Shown here: positions 14,801 through 27,509 of the stretch, in pieces
Numbering within the stretch: position 1 is the first letter of the stretch
Layout: every line of letters begins with the position of its first letter
Source: Smittium mucronatum
Taxonomy: Eukaryota; Kickxellomycota; Harpellomycetes; Harpellales; Legeriomycetaceae
Direction of reading: 5' to 3'
DNA length: 64,000 nucleotides
NCBI GenBank assembly: GCA_001953115.1
Contig: LSSL01001163.1
Coordinates: 95,365 to 159,364 of the forward strand
The notes under the pieces: model-generated
What the model was told of the DNA's origin: nothing
Database searches by the model: none
What the model saw: the letters and a program-made list of their open reading frames with translations, nothing else
Program-made: the position numbers and the translations under genes

Positions 14801-17800
14801 AAAGTTACATAATTTTATTTCAGAATTTTTTTTTGATTTTTGATTTCTAATTTCGTCTCAGAATGCTATCATATAGCCAAAAAAAATTGCGTAAAAAATA
14901 AATAATTTTCATATCGAAACACATAAGTATTTAGGATATTTGATATATTTTTATGTGCGAAGAATTTACGGCATAGAGTTTTGTTTATAATTAGACTTCT
15001 ATACTAAAATGTTTTTTATGAAAGTTATATAAAACATTTCTCATAAAATAAATCCAAAAAAGTTAAAAATTTCTTTAAATATATTGAAATTTTAGTCCAA
15101 AAATAAAATACAAACTTAGAAATTTCCAGAAAATTTCAACATCTTGACTAAATATATATATTTTTAATTTCTGATTTAAGATTTCAGCTGATTATTCACA
15201 CATTAAAGATATTTTTATTGGTTAAAATTAATTAAAAAACACTTAAAATAATGTATAAAAACCATTTAAATTATACAAAGGTTCCAAATTGGTAGAAATC
15301 AAATATATAAGGATTTTTTAAGTAATTTGGTAATTAAGTGAATCAGTAAAGGTTTTTTTAGATTTTTTTATTGGATAAAACCAATTAAAATTAATATTCT
15401 GATGTGTTCGTATTAGATGTATAAGAATACTCTTTTTTTAGTAGATATCGGTTAATGAGAGTTTACCTCTATTGAAAAATAAATAAATACGATGAATATT
15501 TTATAATTTTATAAGTTATATTTTTTATATACTTTTAAAAATATAAATTCTTTAATAAAACATGTGTTGTTTTTATTTATTTAAATATTTCATATTCAAA
15601 ACAAAATAATATTTAATATGGGCTATTTTATCAAAATCAGACATCTTTTTATTTGAAATACATGAAAAGAACTTTAATTTTACTCAAATATATTCTGTAT
15701 TTTATCTTGAGTACTAATTTGTATATTATTAACTTAATTTAGTATAAATTTAATAATTTTTTATTAAGTATTTAATGTAAATTTTTTTTTCACAGATCAA
15801 AAATAAGGGATCGAAAATATACATAGTCATTAAGATCGATATAAATTATGGATTATTGCATAAAAATATAAATTTTAGGAGAAATAGAATTAAAGTTTTT
15901 TAAAGTTTTTTACCGTATTTAACCGGATAAATATATTTTGGGAGACAAAAAAACCTGTAGAAGAGATAAAAAAGTTATAAAAGAACATTTTTTAGGATTA
16001 TATTAAACCCAAAGCGACTATTGGGATAATATTTTTTGGTATTATATCAAAATGATTATATGTATATTTTAAAGTAATAAAATGCATTTTTAAGTCATTT
16101 TTTGGTATAATTTTTGGTCTAACCCTTTAAATTCTTTTCAAAATCAAGATTAAGTTTATATATTTTTTCTTCACGTTATTTTTTGATAAAGGTGCTTGTA
16201 AACATAATTTTTATGCATAATAAATTTTTTACAGTTACAGTTAAATTTAACGCAATACCATGAATCTATTTTAATTTTAGTTTTGATAACTGAGAATCCT
16301 CAATGGGCTTATAAATATTCTCTAAATCACTTATAATGTTATGATATTCGTTTAATTTTGATTGATTTAAAACTAAAATTAAATGGAGATAATAATATAA
16401 ACTAAAAATTATCACCTTTAATTTTTTTCTATTTATTAAAAAAAAAATTAAAAACACAATCTAATAATTTAATTTTCTCGTAATTAAACATTTAGACCCC
16501 TGTTTTTTTTGTGGAAGAATAAAAAATATCACATCTTACAGAAAATTATCATTTTAAAACATTATAGCTCTTGAAAAAAATTCTATGAAAACATTTGCTT
16601 CGATTAAATTTGACTTTTTTAAAATTAGAAGATCTTAAAATTTTTTAAATTCCCATTTAAATCCCGAAAGATATAAAAATTTCATATCATATAAAATTTC
16701 AAGCCAATTTATGATGTATTTTAGCCTTTTTTACAGCATTTTTACAAACATGCTTCTAAAAATTTACAAAATTAAAATATTAAAAAAAAATAATTCTAGA
16801 TATTTTTATTGAATGCGAATAATATATGTCATCTGAGCCAAACTTGGGTATGCCGAAATATTTTCTGCCTCTTCTTACAAATTTTTGAGTATCCAAAAAA
16901 AAAAAAAAGGATTCAGCTTATTCGGTCGAAATAAGAGAAACTAAATCAAAAGAAAAATTCCATAGCTTCTCTTATGCGCACAAAAATAAGAAATTATAAA
17001 AAACCGATCAGGATATATTTTGCATATATATACATAATTTAGGAGAAATTTTTAAACCAAAATATATATTTAAATGTAGAAAATATCTTTATTTTATCTA
17101 ATAAATAAACTTTTATTTAAAAAATAAGAATAAAAACAATAAATATCAACAATTTAGCTATATATAAACGTTTCTTAAAAAATTTAAATACTCGATAATT
17201 TGTTTTTATTATTATAATATTTAATACATTAGTCCTTTTTATCGTAATTTTTTTATTTCTTCTACATTTAACTAATATTTTTTATATTACTGTTGTATAT
17301 TTCATATTCTTGGAAAAAATATTATGCTTTATTTTCTGATAATAATAGCCAAATTTTCAATAATATTGAATATTTAGTCTTTTGAATTGGATTCAGATGA
17401 GTTTTATTTTATTTTGTATTAAGAGCATAGGCAGGGTAAAATTTTACCTATTCATCTTGATTCTGAAATATTTTGTCTAATTCATGACATTTTAGATTTA
17501 TTATTTTTAAAAAATGATAATTTTTCAAAAAAAAAATACCATCTTATAGCTGGTAAAATTGTTCTTGAAATACATTCGTTTTAGCCAATTTCTAGAGCAT
17601 AGATAACCTAAATCCAATTTAATTTCACGGTATTTAAATGATAATTTATATTTTATTAGAATAAAAAGTTTTATAAAATATCGAAGTGGTGTTTTTTGTG
17701 CTTTATTCTTACCGATAGATTCAAATAAGATGATTTAATATTTTTTTAATTCTCACACTTATTAAAAAATATATATCTCTCTCAATTAAAATAATAAAAA

Positions 17801-20800
17801 AGAGAAAATTATATCTAGAATTATAATTTTTAAAATGGGATGATCCAAGAAAAAAATCTTGTTGGATTTTTATTTATTTAAATAATAACTACACGAAAAC
17901 AGCGTCCCTATTCCTTGGATTTTTAAAAAAAAATTATCTTGTATTTGTATTAATTAAATTAATTTATCTTTTTGAGATTATTTTTTTCTTTAAAAAAATA
18001 TAATAAATTATTGATATGAGATTGATGATAATAATTTGATAATTATATGTGGAATTCCGGACAATTTTAAGAATCTCGATACCCAGAATTTGGTATTTGA
18101 AACTATTATAGATTATTCAAATGCGATTAAACTGGAAAAAAAATATTATGAGTTTATTTACACGTCTCATGATTTAAGAAAAAAAAGTTAGTAAATTAAC
18201 TCCTGTTTTTAGATATCTTTAATTGAAATAATATAAATATTTTTATTTCCGGAAAAAATAACACATGTAAAAGAAAGCTTTTTTTAGAGGAGCTTTAATT
18301 GTCTGGAATACTTGTTTTAAAAATAATTCAATGATAGATAGGATTTAGCCATTTTCGGATAATCTGATAAGAAATAAAAAAATTTACGAAAATTTTCTAA
18401 TATTTAAAAATATCTAAATGATTAGCTGATATTTTATACCTTATAGCACTTGTAAAAAATCTCTAAAAGAATCGTAGTTAGCGACTCTCATAATAGTTTT
18501 AATAGGTATTTGAAACGAAAAGTCTTTTCCGATCCTTCTAATAACAAAATTTGCACTTTTTGTCATTTAAACCTAAAATAAAAAGTAAAAATGTTTAAAA
18601 AATAGCGAGAAAAATACATTGAGATATAAATTAAAGGCTCTTTACATATGAATTTAGATGTATCTCTGAAATAAATCTAAAAATTTCACTGGTGCTTATA
18701 ACTGTATCGAATAGTTTAGATTTGATATTTTTCAAAAAATTAATAAATATAATAACCATCAATAGAAATGTATTTGATTATGTAAAGGATCTCAGTTTTT
18801 GAAAAAAAGATATTTACACACATTCACTGTCCAATATTGGAATCTCTTCATCTAAAATTTACGAGTAGATAAATAATTGAATATCCAAGCAGTGGATATC
18901 CGATTTTTTTATCTCGTGATTTTATTGAATCTAAAAACAGGCGAGTAAATTTTTTTAAAAAAATATAATAACCCAAAGAGATTTTCCAGAAGTACTGCTG
19001 AAGAAAATTATGAAAATTTTTAAAATGATTTAAATGTTCTTACACAATCAATTATAACCTCAACTCTTTCTATGGACTATAATTTAATTTTTAATAAATT
19101 ATTTAGTAATACGATTATTTTTTTATTCAGAATAAGATGACAAAAGATTATTTTTGCATTATAAGTACATATTCTTATTAAATAATACTTTTTCCTTTTT
19201 TGAATAATGATAAAAGAATAAAACAATTGTTTCTTGTTCATTCCAATAAAATAATTTCAGCTCCATTATTTAAACGAGATATTTTTAAATGATATAAACA
19301 AGAAAAATATTCAATAGTAGTTAAAAAATTCTAGTTAAAGAACAATTTATGCTAATCAAAACAAACAATTGCAATATATATTTCAATAAGATCCAAAAAA
19401 ATCTCTTCAAAAAAGCTTAATTCCAAAATTAATAGAATTCACAAAAATTAAAATGGTCGATTAATTATGAATATAATTAAGACAGTAAAATAATGGTAAA
19501 ATTAATTTTTAAAATTTTGTCTGTAGATAATTAGGTAGTTTTAAGTAATTTTTCATTTTTTTACAACGGTATTTTTTTAAAAAAATAAATCTAATCACTA
19601 AAATTAATAAGTAATTTACGGAGGGAAAAATCTTGCTCACATAAAAGTTATAATTTAATAAAATTTAAAATAATTAAATATAAACAAAATACACATACAT
19701 CATAGATTTACTAACTAGATTTACAGATGGGCATAGAAAAAAGGAGATGGTCCATATTTTGGAGTTAAAAAGGATAAAGTGTAAGTAGTGGTGATTTTTT
19801 AGGAATTGGTATAAAAAACTAGCTTACAAGGTTAATTAAACAACAGAAATTATTTTTTATATGATAATTTTATTAAATTCAAAAAAAAATAAAAAAAAGG
19901 ATATAACAATATATTGTGGATTTTTTAAATATTTATATAAATAGTTGAATTTTTATGTGGATGTTTATTCATAGATGCAGGAGCCAAATTAAAAAAAAAC
20001 ATTACTGATATAAATTGAGAATTTAACGCCCAAGATTTGAAAAAACAAACTGGCCATAAGATGATAAAATATATAATTATTGGAGCTATTTTCTTTAAAA
20101 ATACATTCAATAGCATATGTCATATACGATATTAATTCCAGAAAAATAAAAGATATGAAATATGAGGCAAAAAATCCATAAATACTTTCTGGAAAATTTT
20201 AATGCGAAATATTGTAAGAACATAAATTTTTTTAATGATAATGATAATTATATAAAAGAAAGAAAATTTTTGACTCTTAAGATAAACTTAAGGTATCCAT
20301 AACACCTTATCCAGATTATTTCTCTTATACAAGTAATATTTTTATTATATCAAATTTAGGTATCTATAAATTGGGTATTTTAATTCCAAAAAAAACGGAA
20401 ATTTTACTAAAAATAGCCTAATTATGTTCTAAAATTTGTAAAAGTTATTCGTTATAATTTTTTAATGAAAAAAATAATCATAAAAATAGTTCCAAATTGT
20501 TATTAATCAATTTTAATGGATGGTTTTGAATATAAGTTCTAATTGAACAATAACAGATTTTTATTACTTTTTTTTATTGGAGATTTGCGTTTTTAAAGAA
20601 ATTTATGGTTTTTTGGATTAATTTTTACACAAAAAAAAATATGAATAATGTACACACAAATTAAATTTTGTTTAGAGTCAATAATTATATAAAAAAATCA
20701 ATATTGTGAATTTTTATCCGTTAAAAACTTATTGAGTATCCAATAATTTTATCTTCTTTCCAATATAAATTTTTTTTGATGGATATTCCAATTTTTTTTG

Positions 20801-22250
20801 GTTAATGTGTTAATATTTTGATGCGAAATAAAAATATCGATTTTGATCGCTGAAAGAAAGTTTACGATGCAATATTAATGATATTTTTGAAAAAGGCTAA
20901 AATCAGTGAACATTTTTGCAGTTTATCATTATTATTATTATTTACAAACTGATTTATATATTTATTATTAAATCGTCATTTATTATCAATTTTTTTTTGT
21001 AAAGGGGCTATAAAAGAATAAGATTTAGGTATATAAGCTAACGGATAATATCTTTATAATTTTTTATAAATTAAAACAAGATATATAAACAAATTTAGAA
21101 CCTAAAGTAAATAAAAAATTGGCAATTAATATAGAATATGATATATTTGGTTCTATTTATTAAATAATTCACCAATAAAAACAATAAGGGGTTTAGTTAA
21201 ATCTCTAGAAAAAAAAATAGATCAGACATATCGCATCGAGATTATAAAAATATTTCAACTTTAATTTTTATTTTGGGACATTTTTTTAAAAAAAGTAGTT
21301 TTCCCATAATTATTTTACTTTCTAGACTAATAAATTTCTATTTTGAAGACAGTTTTAAAATAAGTTGAAATTATAATTTATGTTATGCTTTGACACCGTT
21401 TTATCCTTATCAAGAGGTTAAATCGATCCAAAACTGTAAATCAAATCAATTTAAGGGCGATTTTTAACCCCAAGAGATAGATATAGGAGATAAAAAAACA
21501 ACATTATTTTCTCAAATATAATAACGCCTAAAATTCGTTAGTTCATTAGATATTGAATTCTGCTTAATAATTATATGTAGAAATAATTCAAATACATATA
21601 ATCGAGAAACTACTTTCAAGATCAGGGGTTATTTTACCATGTAAACCGACGACTAAAATAAAATTTATAATAGGTAGATAATAAATTTAGAAAAAAATAC
21701 TGAATCTAACAAAGTTTTCATATTTCATCAATACAATTTTTTTGCGAAATTAAATTTGAATTAACCAATAAATATATAGCTCATCTTTTTGAAAATTTTA
21801 CAAATTAGAAAAGGAATAAAAAATTAGTAGGTAATTTTCTGAACTATAAGAGAACAATTCAGTTATTAAAAGCTATATAAATTTTGATTTTGGCAAAGTC
21901 ATATTTCCTTCTTATATAAATGAACTGTTTCATTTTCCGTTAAATTTTGAGAGCATTTAATAAAAAAATAGTTATCCCCTTCAAAAATATATTTATTACT
22001 AGAAAGAAAAATATTATGCTATACCCCCTTTCTGATAATTTCTGATAATTTCCGATAAATTTTACCGATTAATAAATAAGTATTGATAAAAAATAAGCTT
22101 TTAGAACATTTTGATTGTAGGATAATTTTTAAAATTCTGAACAGCCAGAAATTTAAAGTAAATCTAAAATACGAATTTAATATAACCTATAGATATATCA
22201 TTTTAATTTTTTTCGGATGCTATATATTAAAGGGTATAGTCGGAGTTATA
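2866..22250. other. Gene-free A+T-rich desert
   Basis: About 19 kb of extremely A+T-rich sequence. No open frame exceeds about 80 codons, and the short ones (for example 7035-7271 and 10701-10922) begin at non-ATG codons or have compositions expected of A+T noise. Homopolymer A and T runs and (TA)n or (AC)n microsatellites are frequent, for example the AC/TA stretch near 14573-14605. No RNA gene, promoter array or recognisable coding remnant was found. It begins directly after the decayed retrotransposon, and the simplest reading is old repeat DNA degraded beyond recognition, possibly by RIP-like C-to-T mutation. A centromeric or heterochromatic role is possible but cannot be shown here. Confidence 0.75.
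6861..6872. repeat. Poly-C tract (12 C) in A+T desert
   Basis: Twelve consecutive C followed by seven A. Similar isolated tracts occur at 8574-8586 (C, one T interruption), 8980-8990 (eleven G) and 44552-44561 (ten C). They stand out in DNA that otherwise has almost no G or C. Confidence 0.9.
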
Positions 22251-23028
22251 TCTGAATCAGTAGATATATATATATTGTAGAAATCAGTAGATATATATAT
22301 ATATATTGTAGAAATCAGTAGATATATATATATATNNNNNNNNNNNNNNNNNNNNNNNNNNNNNNNNNNNNNNNNNNNNNNNNNNNNNNNNNNNNNNNNN
22401 NNNNNNNNNNNNNNNNNNNNNNNNNNNNNNNNNNNNNNNNNNNNNNNNNNNNNNNNNNNNNNNNNNNNNNNNNNNNNNNNNNNNNNNNNNNNNNNNNNNN
22501 NNNNNNNNNNNNNNNNNNNNNNNNNNNNNNNNNNNNNNNNNNNNNNNNNNNNNNNNNNNNNNNNNNNNNNNNNNNNNNNNNNNNNNNNNNNNNNNNNNNN
22601 NNNNNNNNNNNNNNNNNNNNNNNNNNNNNNNNNNNNNNNNNNNNNNNNNNNNNNNNNNNNNNNNNNNNNNNNNNNNNNNNNNNNNNNNNNNNNNNNNNNN
22701 NNNNNNNNNNNNNNNNNNNNNNNNNNNNNNNNNNNNNNNNNNNNNNNNNNNNNNNNNNNNNNNNNNNNNNNNNNNNNNNNNNNNNNNNNNNNNNNNNNNN
22801 NNNNNNNNNNNNNNNNNNNNNNNNNNNNNNNNNNNNNNNNNNNNNNNNNNNNNNNNNNNNNNNNNNNNNNNNNNNNNNNNNNNNNNNNNNNNNNNNNNNN
22901 NNNNNNNNNNNNNNNNNNNNNNNNNNNNNNNNNNNNNNNNNATATATATATATTGTAGAAATCAGTAGATATATATATATATATTGTAGAAATCAGTAGA
23001 TATATATATATATTGTAGAAATCAGTAT
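22251..23028. repeat. AT-rich tandem repeat flanking an assembly gap
   Basis: A unit of roughly 27-31 bases, made of GTAGAAATCAGTAGA plus a variable (TA)n stretch, repeats in tandem from about 22251 up to the gap and again from 22942 to about 23028. The unit is identical on both sides apart from TA number. The array therefore almost certainly continues through the gap. The number of units is unknown, and the repeat is presumably why assembly failed here. Confidence 0.92.
22336..22941. other. Assembly gap (606 N)
   Basis: A run of undetermined bases inside the tandem repeat. Its length is an assembler estimate, so distances across it are unreliable. Confidence 0.99.
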
Positions 23029-23030
23029 AA

Positions 23031-24582
23031 ATAGATTGTATTTACTTAGACTATATTTACACGAAAAAAGAAATTTTTTTCATACTAAAATATAAGAATA
23101 AGCTAAATGGGCCCTTTAATTTCAAATCTTTTTAATAATACTAACACGAGGAAAAAAGTTTATTGATGAATTTAGAATAAGTGAAATTAAAATAGTATTT
23201 CGTTGATCGTAAAGTGATAATTGTTCGAAAAAGATTTAACTAGTTATTAAACAAATAAATTGAACAGAAGTGATACCCAAGATGGCCAATGGTTTGATAT
23301 TTTAGTAAAGCGAAGATATTTAACAATATACGTGCCCAAGGATATATCACTCTTACTAGTTAAACCCATTTATTTCTATTTGGTGATAAACAAAATTAAC
23401 TCATTTATTAATGCTTAATTAAAACCAGATTTTTATTGACCAGCAACCTTATACCAACCCTTAATGCAGACCTTGAAGGAGTAAACGACCTTTTAATATG
23501 GGTGGGTTTATTAATTGTGTTATCTGCCAAGATAATCAGTGATAGTTATGGAAAAAAATTTTGAGTGAATTAAACCCAAAATGGAATTTGTAATTTTTTA
23601 TGGGGGGTTTTTTCATCAGATAATTTTATTTTGAGATAAAGCCACTAAAAAATATGCTAAACAAACATCAAAGAAAAAAAAAGACGTATAGAAAAAATTA
23701 TTTTACTAAGTCCAACAAGCTTCTCTGCCTGACTACCAGTTGTTTACCTACAGGAAAGGGATAAAATATACCAACCGAAAGTCCCCCTTCCCCCCTGGCA
23801 TTGCTATAAGTAGGTGATTGACTGGGGTTTAATCACCTGTAGTAAATCAAAAATATGATGAAATTTCCTTTACAGCATAGGACATTTTGATATATTACTG
23901 CAGATTTTCATCGCACCGCTAGATCGTCAATTGTGGAAGAGGGCTAATATTTGCCGACTATTGACCAAAAATGTTGGTAATTGGATTTAGTGCGTATATA
24001 TGACTAAACAATATAAACAAGTTATGGTCGAATTCATTGGACAGTGTTTTATCTGCAATGTATGCAACAACCAAATTTCCATTTATTAACAGCCCAAGAA
24101 GCCTAAGAAATCATCGCATTGGTTGACTAAATAAACTCTAACTTTCAAGCTAACAATGATACTAACCAATAGGTAGTTAGTTGTTATTATTCAAAACATA
24201 TTTTACCAATAGTATAGCCGATTGTGAGCTTTTGATAAATGGGTGCGGATAAAATAGATGGGAATATTAGATTTGAGGGTGAATTCGTAATGTTTAGCCC
24301 AAAGCTATTCCGAAATGATGAGAAACAGTGAATTCTTAAAATAGTGGACTGATGAACAAATCGGCTAGGTTTTAAAGCATAGTATCCAAGTATATTAGCG
24401 AAATCACACATCTATCATTACCAAACAAAGGTCTTCTGAAGGCTTTCTATCTATTATTTTTTTTCTCTGCGATATCATTTCCATTAAGCGCCAAAATTAT
24501 CTATTCTTAAAAAAATTATATCATATTTTGTTACTAAATACGTTTCCATCAGTTATATTCACAGTGCTCAAATTTTTCAATA
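23031..24582. other. Spacer upstream of VID27
   Basis: Moderately A+T-rich and more complex than the deserts. It contains one copy of a dispersed repeat (23713-23826) and several CCAAT-type motifs, for example CCAATAG at 24165-24171 and CCAATAGTATAG near 24206. A 74-codon open frame on the - strand (24187-24411) starts with ATG but matches no family I recognise. Its translation vaguely resembles that of the open frame beside the second repeat copy (34941-35225), so both could be traces of one element. No confident gene other than the VID27 start at the right edge. Confidence 0.5.
23713..23826. repeat. Dispersed repeat, copy A
   Basis: Shares a co-linear series of blocks with 34757-34873: an AAGCTYCTCTGCC start, GACYACC, an AAGGG block, CCAACCGAAA, a C-rich block and TAAGTAGG. 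Spacing is similar and identity partial. The family is unrecognised. The copies are far better preserved than the surrounding spacer, so this is a real repeat and not chance. Confidence 0.75.
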
Positions 24583-27509
24583 ATGTTTTCTCTCAAGGGG
24601 ATATCTTCTTTTTTTTCAACAGAGAAATCAAGCAACCCAAAAAGATTAAGCACCGGTCAATTTTTCAAAGTGCAAAGAGATTCGAAAATAAAGCATATAT
24701 GCATGTAAGTTTTAGAAAAATAAAATAACCCTAATATCGAGTTATTAATATTCCATTTATTCTTTTATCATAGTTATAAAGATTCCTCAATTTCTATCGA
24801 AAATAATTCGCAAGGAGTTGAAATTTTAGTTGTAAAACGAACATTTGAGGAGGGCGAAAGGGAACTTGAATCCAATCAAGGTTATTAAATAGCAAAACCA
24901 TTCTATAATTTCTTAAAAATATCTTAAAGATTTCCCTTATTAAAAATAAAACACCTAAATTTCAGGTTCAATTGATGAAACTAGGATTTTCGAATTATTA
25001 AAAATATCAAATTTGGATATGATTTCCTCTGAGGATAATATAAATTCAATCATTTGGTCCTACTCTGAAAAAGATGTAAATATATTATATATATAATCAT
25101 TTCCCACATGATTTTCATTAATTCATTTTAACTCTTTTATATTAGGAAACCTATTTATACGTGCCCGATATACAAGAGGTTTCTTCCTCCAGTATCGAAG
25201 AGTTTTATTCCAATTTGCATGGTTTAAGTGGTAAAAAAATAACTAAAATACCATTGACACCCCCTTCTACAGAGCAAAACAAAGACCCTGTCTCAAAAAA
25301 TACAAGCAATGATCTAATAAACAGATTCTCAAAGTTGGAGTTAGATATGAAAAAGAACACTACCCCTTCTGTTCTTTCTTCTACCCATCAAAAATTCGAT
25401 AGCGACAAAAATGAAGATGACCTTATTGATAAAGAATTGGGTGATGTTTTAGATGAGGTTGAGTCTACTCTAGAACTACAAGAAGCTGAGATAAATCTTC
25501 CGTTTTCCCCTTCAGAATTAGCTGTCGGGGAAAAGATATCATCAATAATGGGAGAGCTGTATGCATTCGATTCAAAGTCCCAGTCTTTCCAATTAATTGC
25601 CCCAATTGTTATAGTAAATGTAATTAAAGTAGAGAAATATTGCTACTATATGGTTGTGTACTCTAAATCTAAAAATTATGTCAGCCAAGAAATATTACCC
25701 AGGATGAACCCTGTCTTTAACTCTGAATATTTATCCATAGTATGGAATGTATTTAGCTCTATCGATATCCCATATTCCTTATCCGTGCGTTTTCCTAATA
25801 TTGAAGATTATAAACTCGCCCACTCTTCGCTTGTTAGAGCTGCTTATGAAATTTTAAATAGAGAACCATGGGAGAAGGTTTCCAAAACTGACCAGAATTA
25901 TATGCTAGATGCGAACGAAGAAAATATGGAGCTGGTTGATTCACAGGAGTCTGAATACGTTTCTAGTGATAGCGATGATGAACAAAGTGAATCTGAAGAT
26001 ATTCTTCAACATAATGAAGAAATTCCAGTTGATGGATCTAATAGCGAATCTGACTCTGAAAGCGAAGAAGGTCAAGTTTATTCCAGTGAAAGTGAAGATG
26101 ATCAAGTTGGAAATATAGATAATTCTCAACTTGATTCTAATGTTTCTATGCACAAAAAATTCTCTGCTTCTGAAAGTGAATACGGAATAAGTGTTAATAA
26201 AGAAAGACAAGATGAGCCTATTTATAACTCTAGTTCAGAAGAGGAGTCTGATTATGATTCAGAAGACTCAGAAGATTCAGAAGATTCGGAAGAAGATTCG
26301 GATGGCGAACAGAATGTGTCTTCCAGCAATAATAAATCCAATTTAGACTACGGCGACTTTAACAAGGGCTATACAAACTCTGCTCTTGCAGTTGGATATA
26401 GGGATGAAAGAAGCTATGTTCTTAGAGGTAATCAAATTGGGGTATTCAAACAGACTGATGATGATACTATTGAACACTCTACAACCATAACCAAAATAAG
26501 TGATTCTAAAGGATCCTTATTCACCCCCTCGAAAATGATGCTGCATGAAATGGACACCGCCATGGTTATGATGAACCCATCTGCACCCAATAGTCTCTTT
26601 AAAATGGATTTAGAGGTGGGTAAAGTAGTTGAGGAGTGGAAAGTTCACGATTACATAACCCCTTTGGACATTATCCCAGAAACAAAATACGCACCAACCA
26701 CAGGCACTAAAACTTTAGTTGGTATCTCTCACAACTCCCTCTTCAAAATCGATCCGAGAATTGGAAATGATCAGAAGCTAGTGGAATCTCAATACAAGCA
26801 ATACTTTTCGAAAAACAAATTTTCAAGTGCTGCGTCTACCGAATTAGGTAACATTGTTGTGGGAAGCGAAAAGGGGGAGATTAGATTATTCGATCGTATT
26901 GGAGTTAAAGCAAAAACATCTCTTCCAGCATTGGGTGAACCTATAATTGGTATTGATGTCACAGGAGATGGAAGATATGTTGTGGCTACATTTGAAACGT
27001 ATTTATTATTAATTGATACTTTGATACCAAAAGAACTTCAAAAGAACAGATCTTCGGGAAGTGAAAATGACATGGTAACAGGGTTTTTAAGTAGCTTCCC
27101 TTCAAATAGCAAACCCATGCCAAAGAGGCTGCAATTAAGACCCGAACACGTTGTTTACATGGGAGAAGCTGTTAAATTTACTCCTGCTCGATTTAATACA
27201 AGTTCAGGTGATGATGGAACAGGTTCCGTAAGAGGTGAAAGAACTATAGTTACTTCTACCGGATCTTTTGTTCTCACTTGGAATCTTAGAAAAGTTTTAG
27301 CAACTGGAAGAGGTGACAGCTATCACATAAAACAACATTCCGATAAGATTATAGCTAATAATTTTACTTTTGGAGTCGACAAAAACATTGTGGTCACTAT
27401 GCCCAATGATGTCTTACTCGTAGGGAAAAACGAAATGGCAAGACCAAGTAGGAAAACTTTAACCTCTTTTAAAACTCCAGTTAAAACATGGGAACAATGC
27501 AATCAGTAA
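24583..27509 (+). CDS. VID27: Vid27-family protein (vacuolar import and degradation protein 27 homologue)
   Basis: Four exons: 24583-24704, 24774-24880, 24966-25075 and 25146-27509; 900 residues. All phases agree across the junctions. Introns are 69, 85 and 70 bases; the second has a weak donor (GTTATT), the others GTAAGT and GTAAAT. The ATG at 24583 gives MFSLKGISSFF, and splicing restores the family's HICIYKD (ending at residue 44) and RTFEEGEREL (63-72). A PH-like middle domain follows (about 239-345), with NPVFNSEYLSIVWN near its end. A long Ser/Asp/Glu-rich linker spans about 368-508, and the C-terminal Vid27 beta-propeller domain about 522-890. In yeast the family is linked to vacuolar import and degradation of fructose-1,6-bisphosphatase; the molecular role is poorly known and the protein is cytoplasmic. 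Length and domain order match the family. Codons are A/T-ending like the background. The large terminal open frame alone (from 25161) lacks the true start and about 118 residues. Confidence 0.93.
24705..24773 (+). other. VID27 intron 1
   Basis: GTAAGT donor and ATCATAG acceptor, 69 bases. It interrupts an Ile codon, and its removal joins the conserved IYKD segment. Confidence 0.9.
24881..24965 (+). other. VID27 intron 2
   Basis: GTTATT donor (non-consensus at positions 3-6) and TTTCAG acceptor, 85 bases, with in-frame stops. It splits a Gly codon. Confidence 0.8.
25076..25145 (+). other. VID27 intron 3
   Basis: GTAAAT donor and ATATTAG acceptor, 70 bases, between two complete codons. Confidence 0.88.

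Noticed and set aside
22251..23028. CRISPR-like array
   Set aside because: The units are contiguous AT-rich tandem repeats without unique spacers, in a eukaryotic genome.
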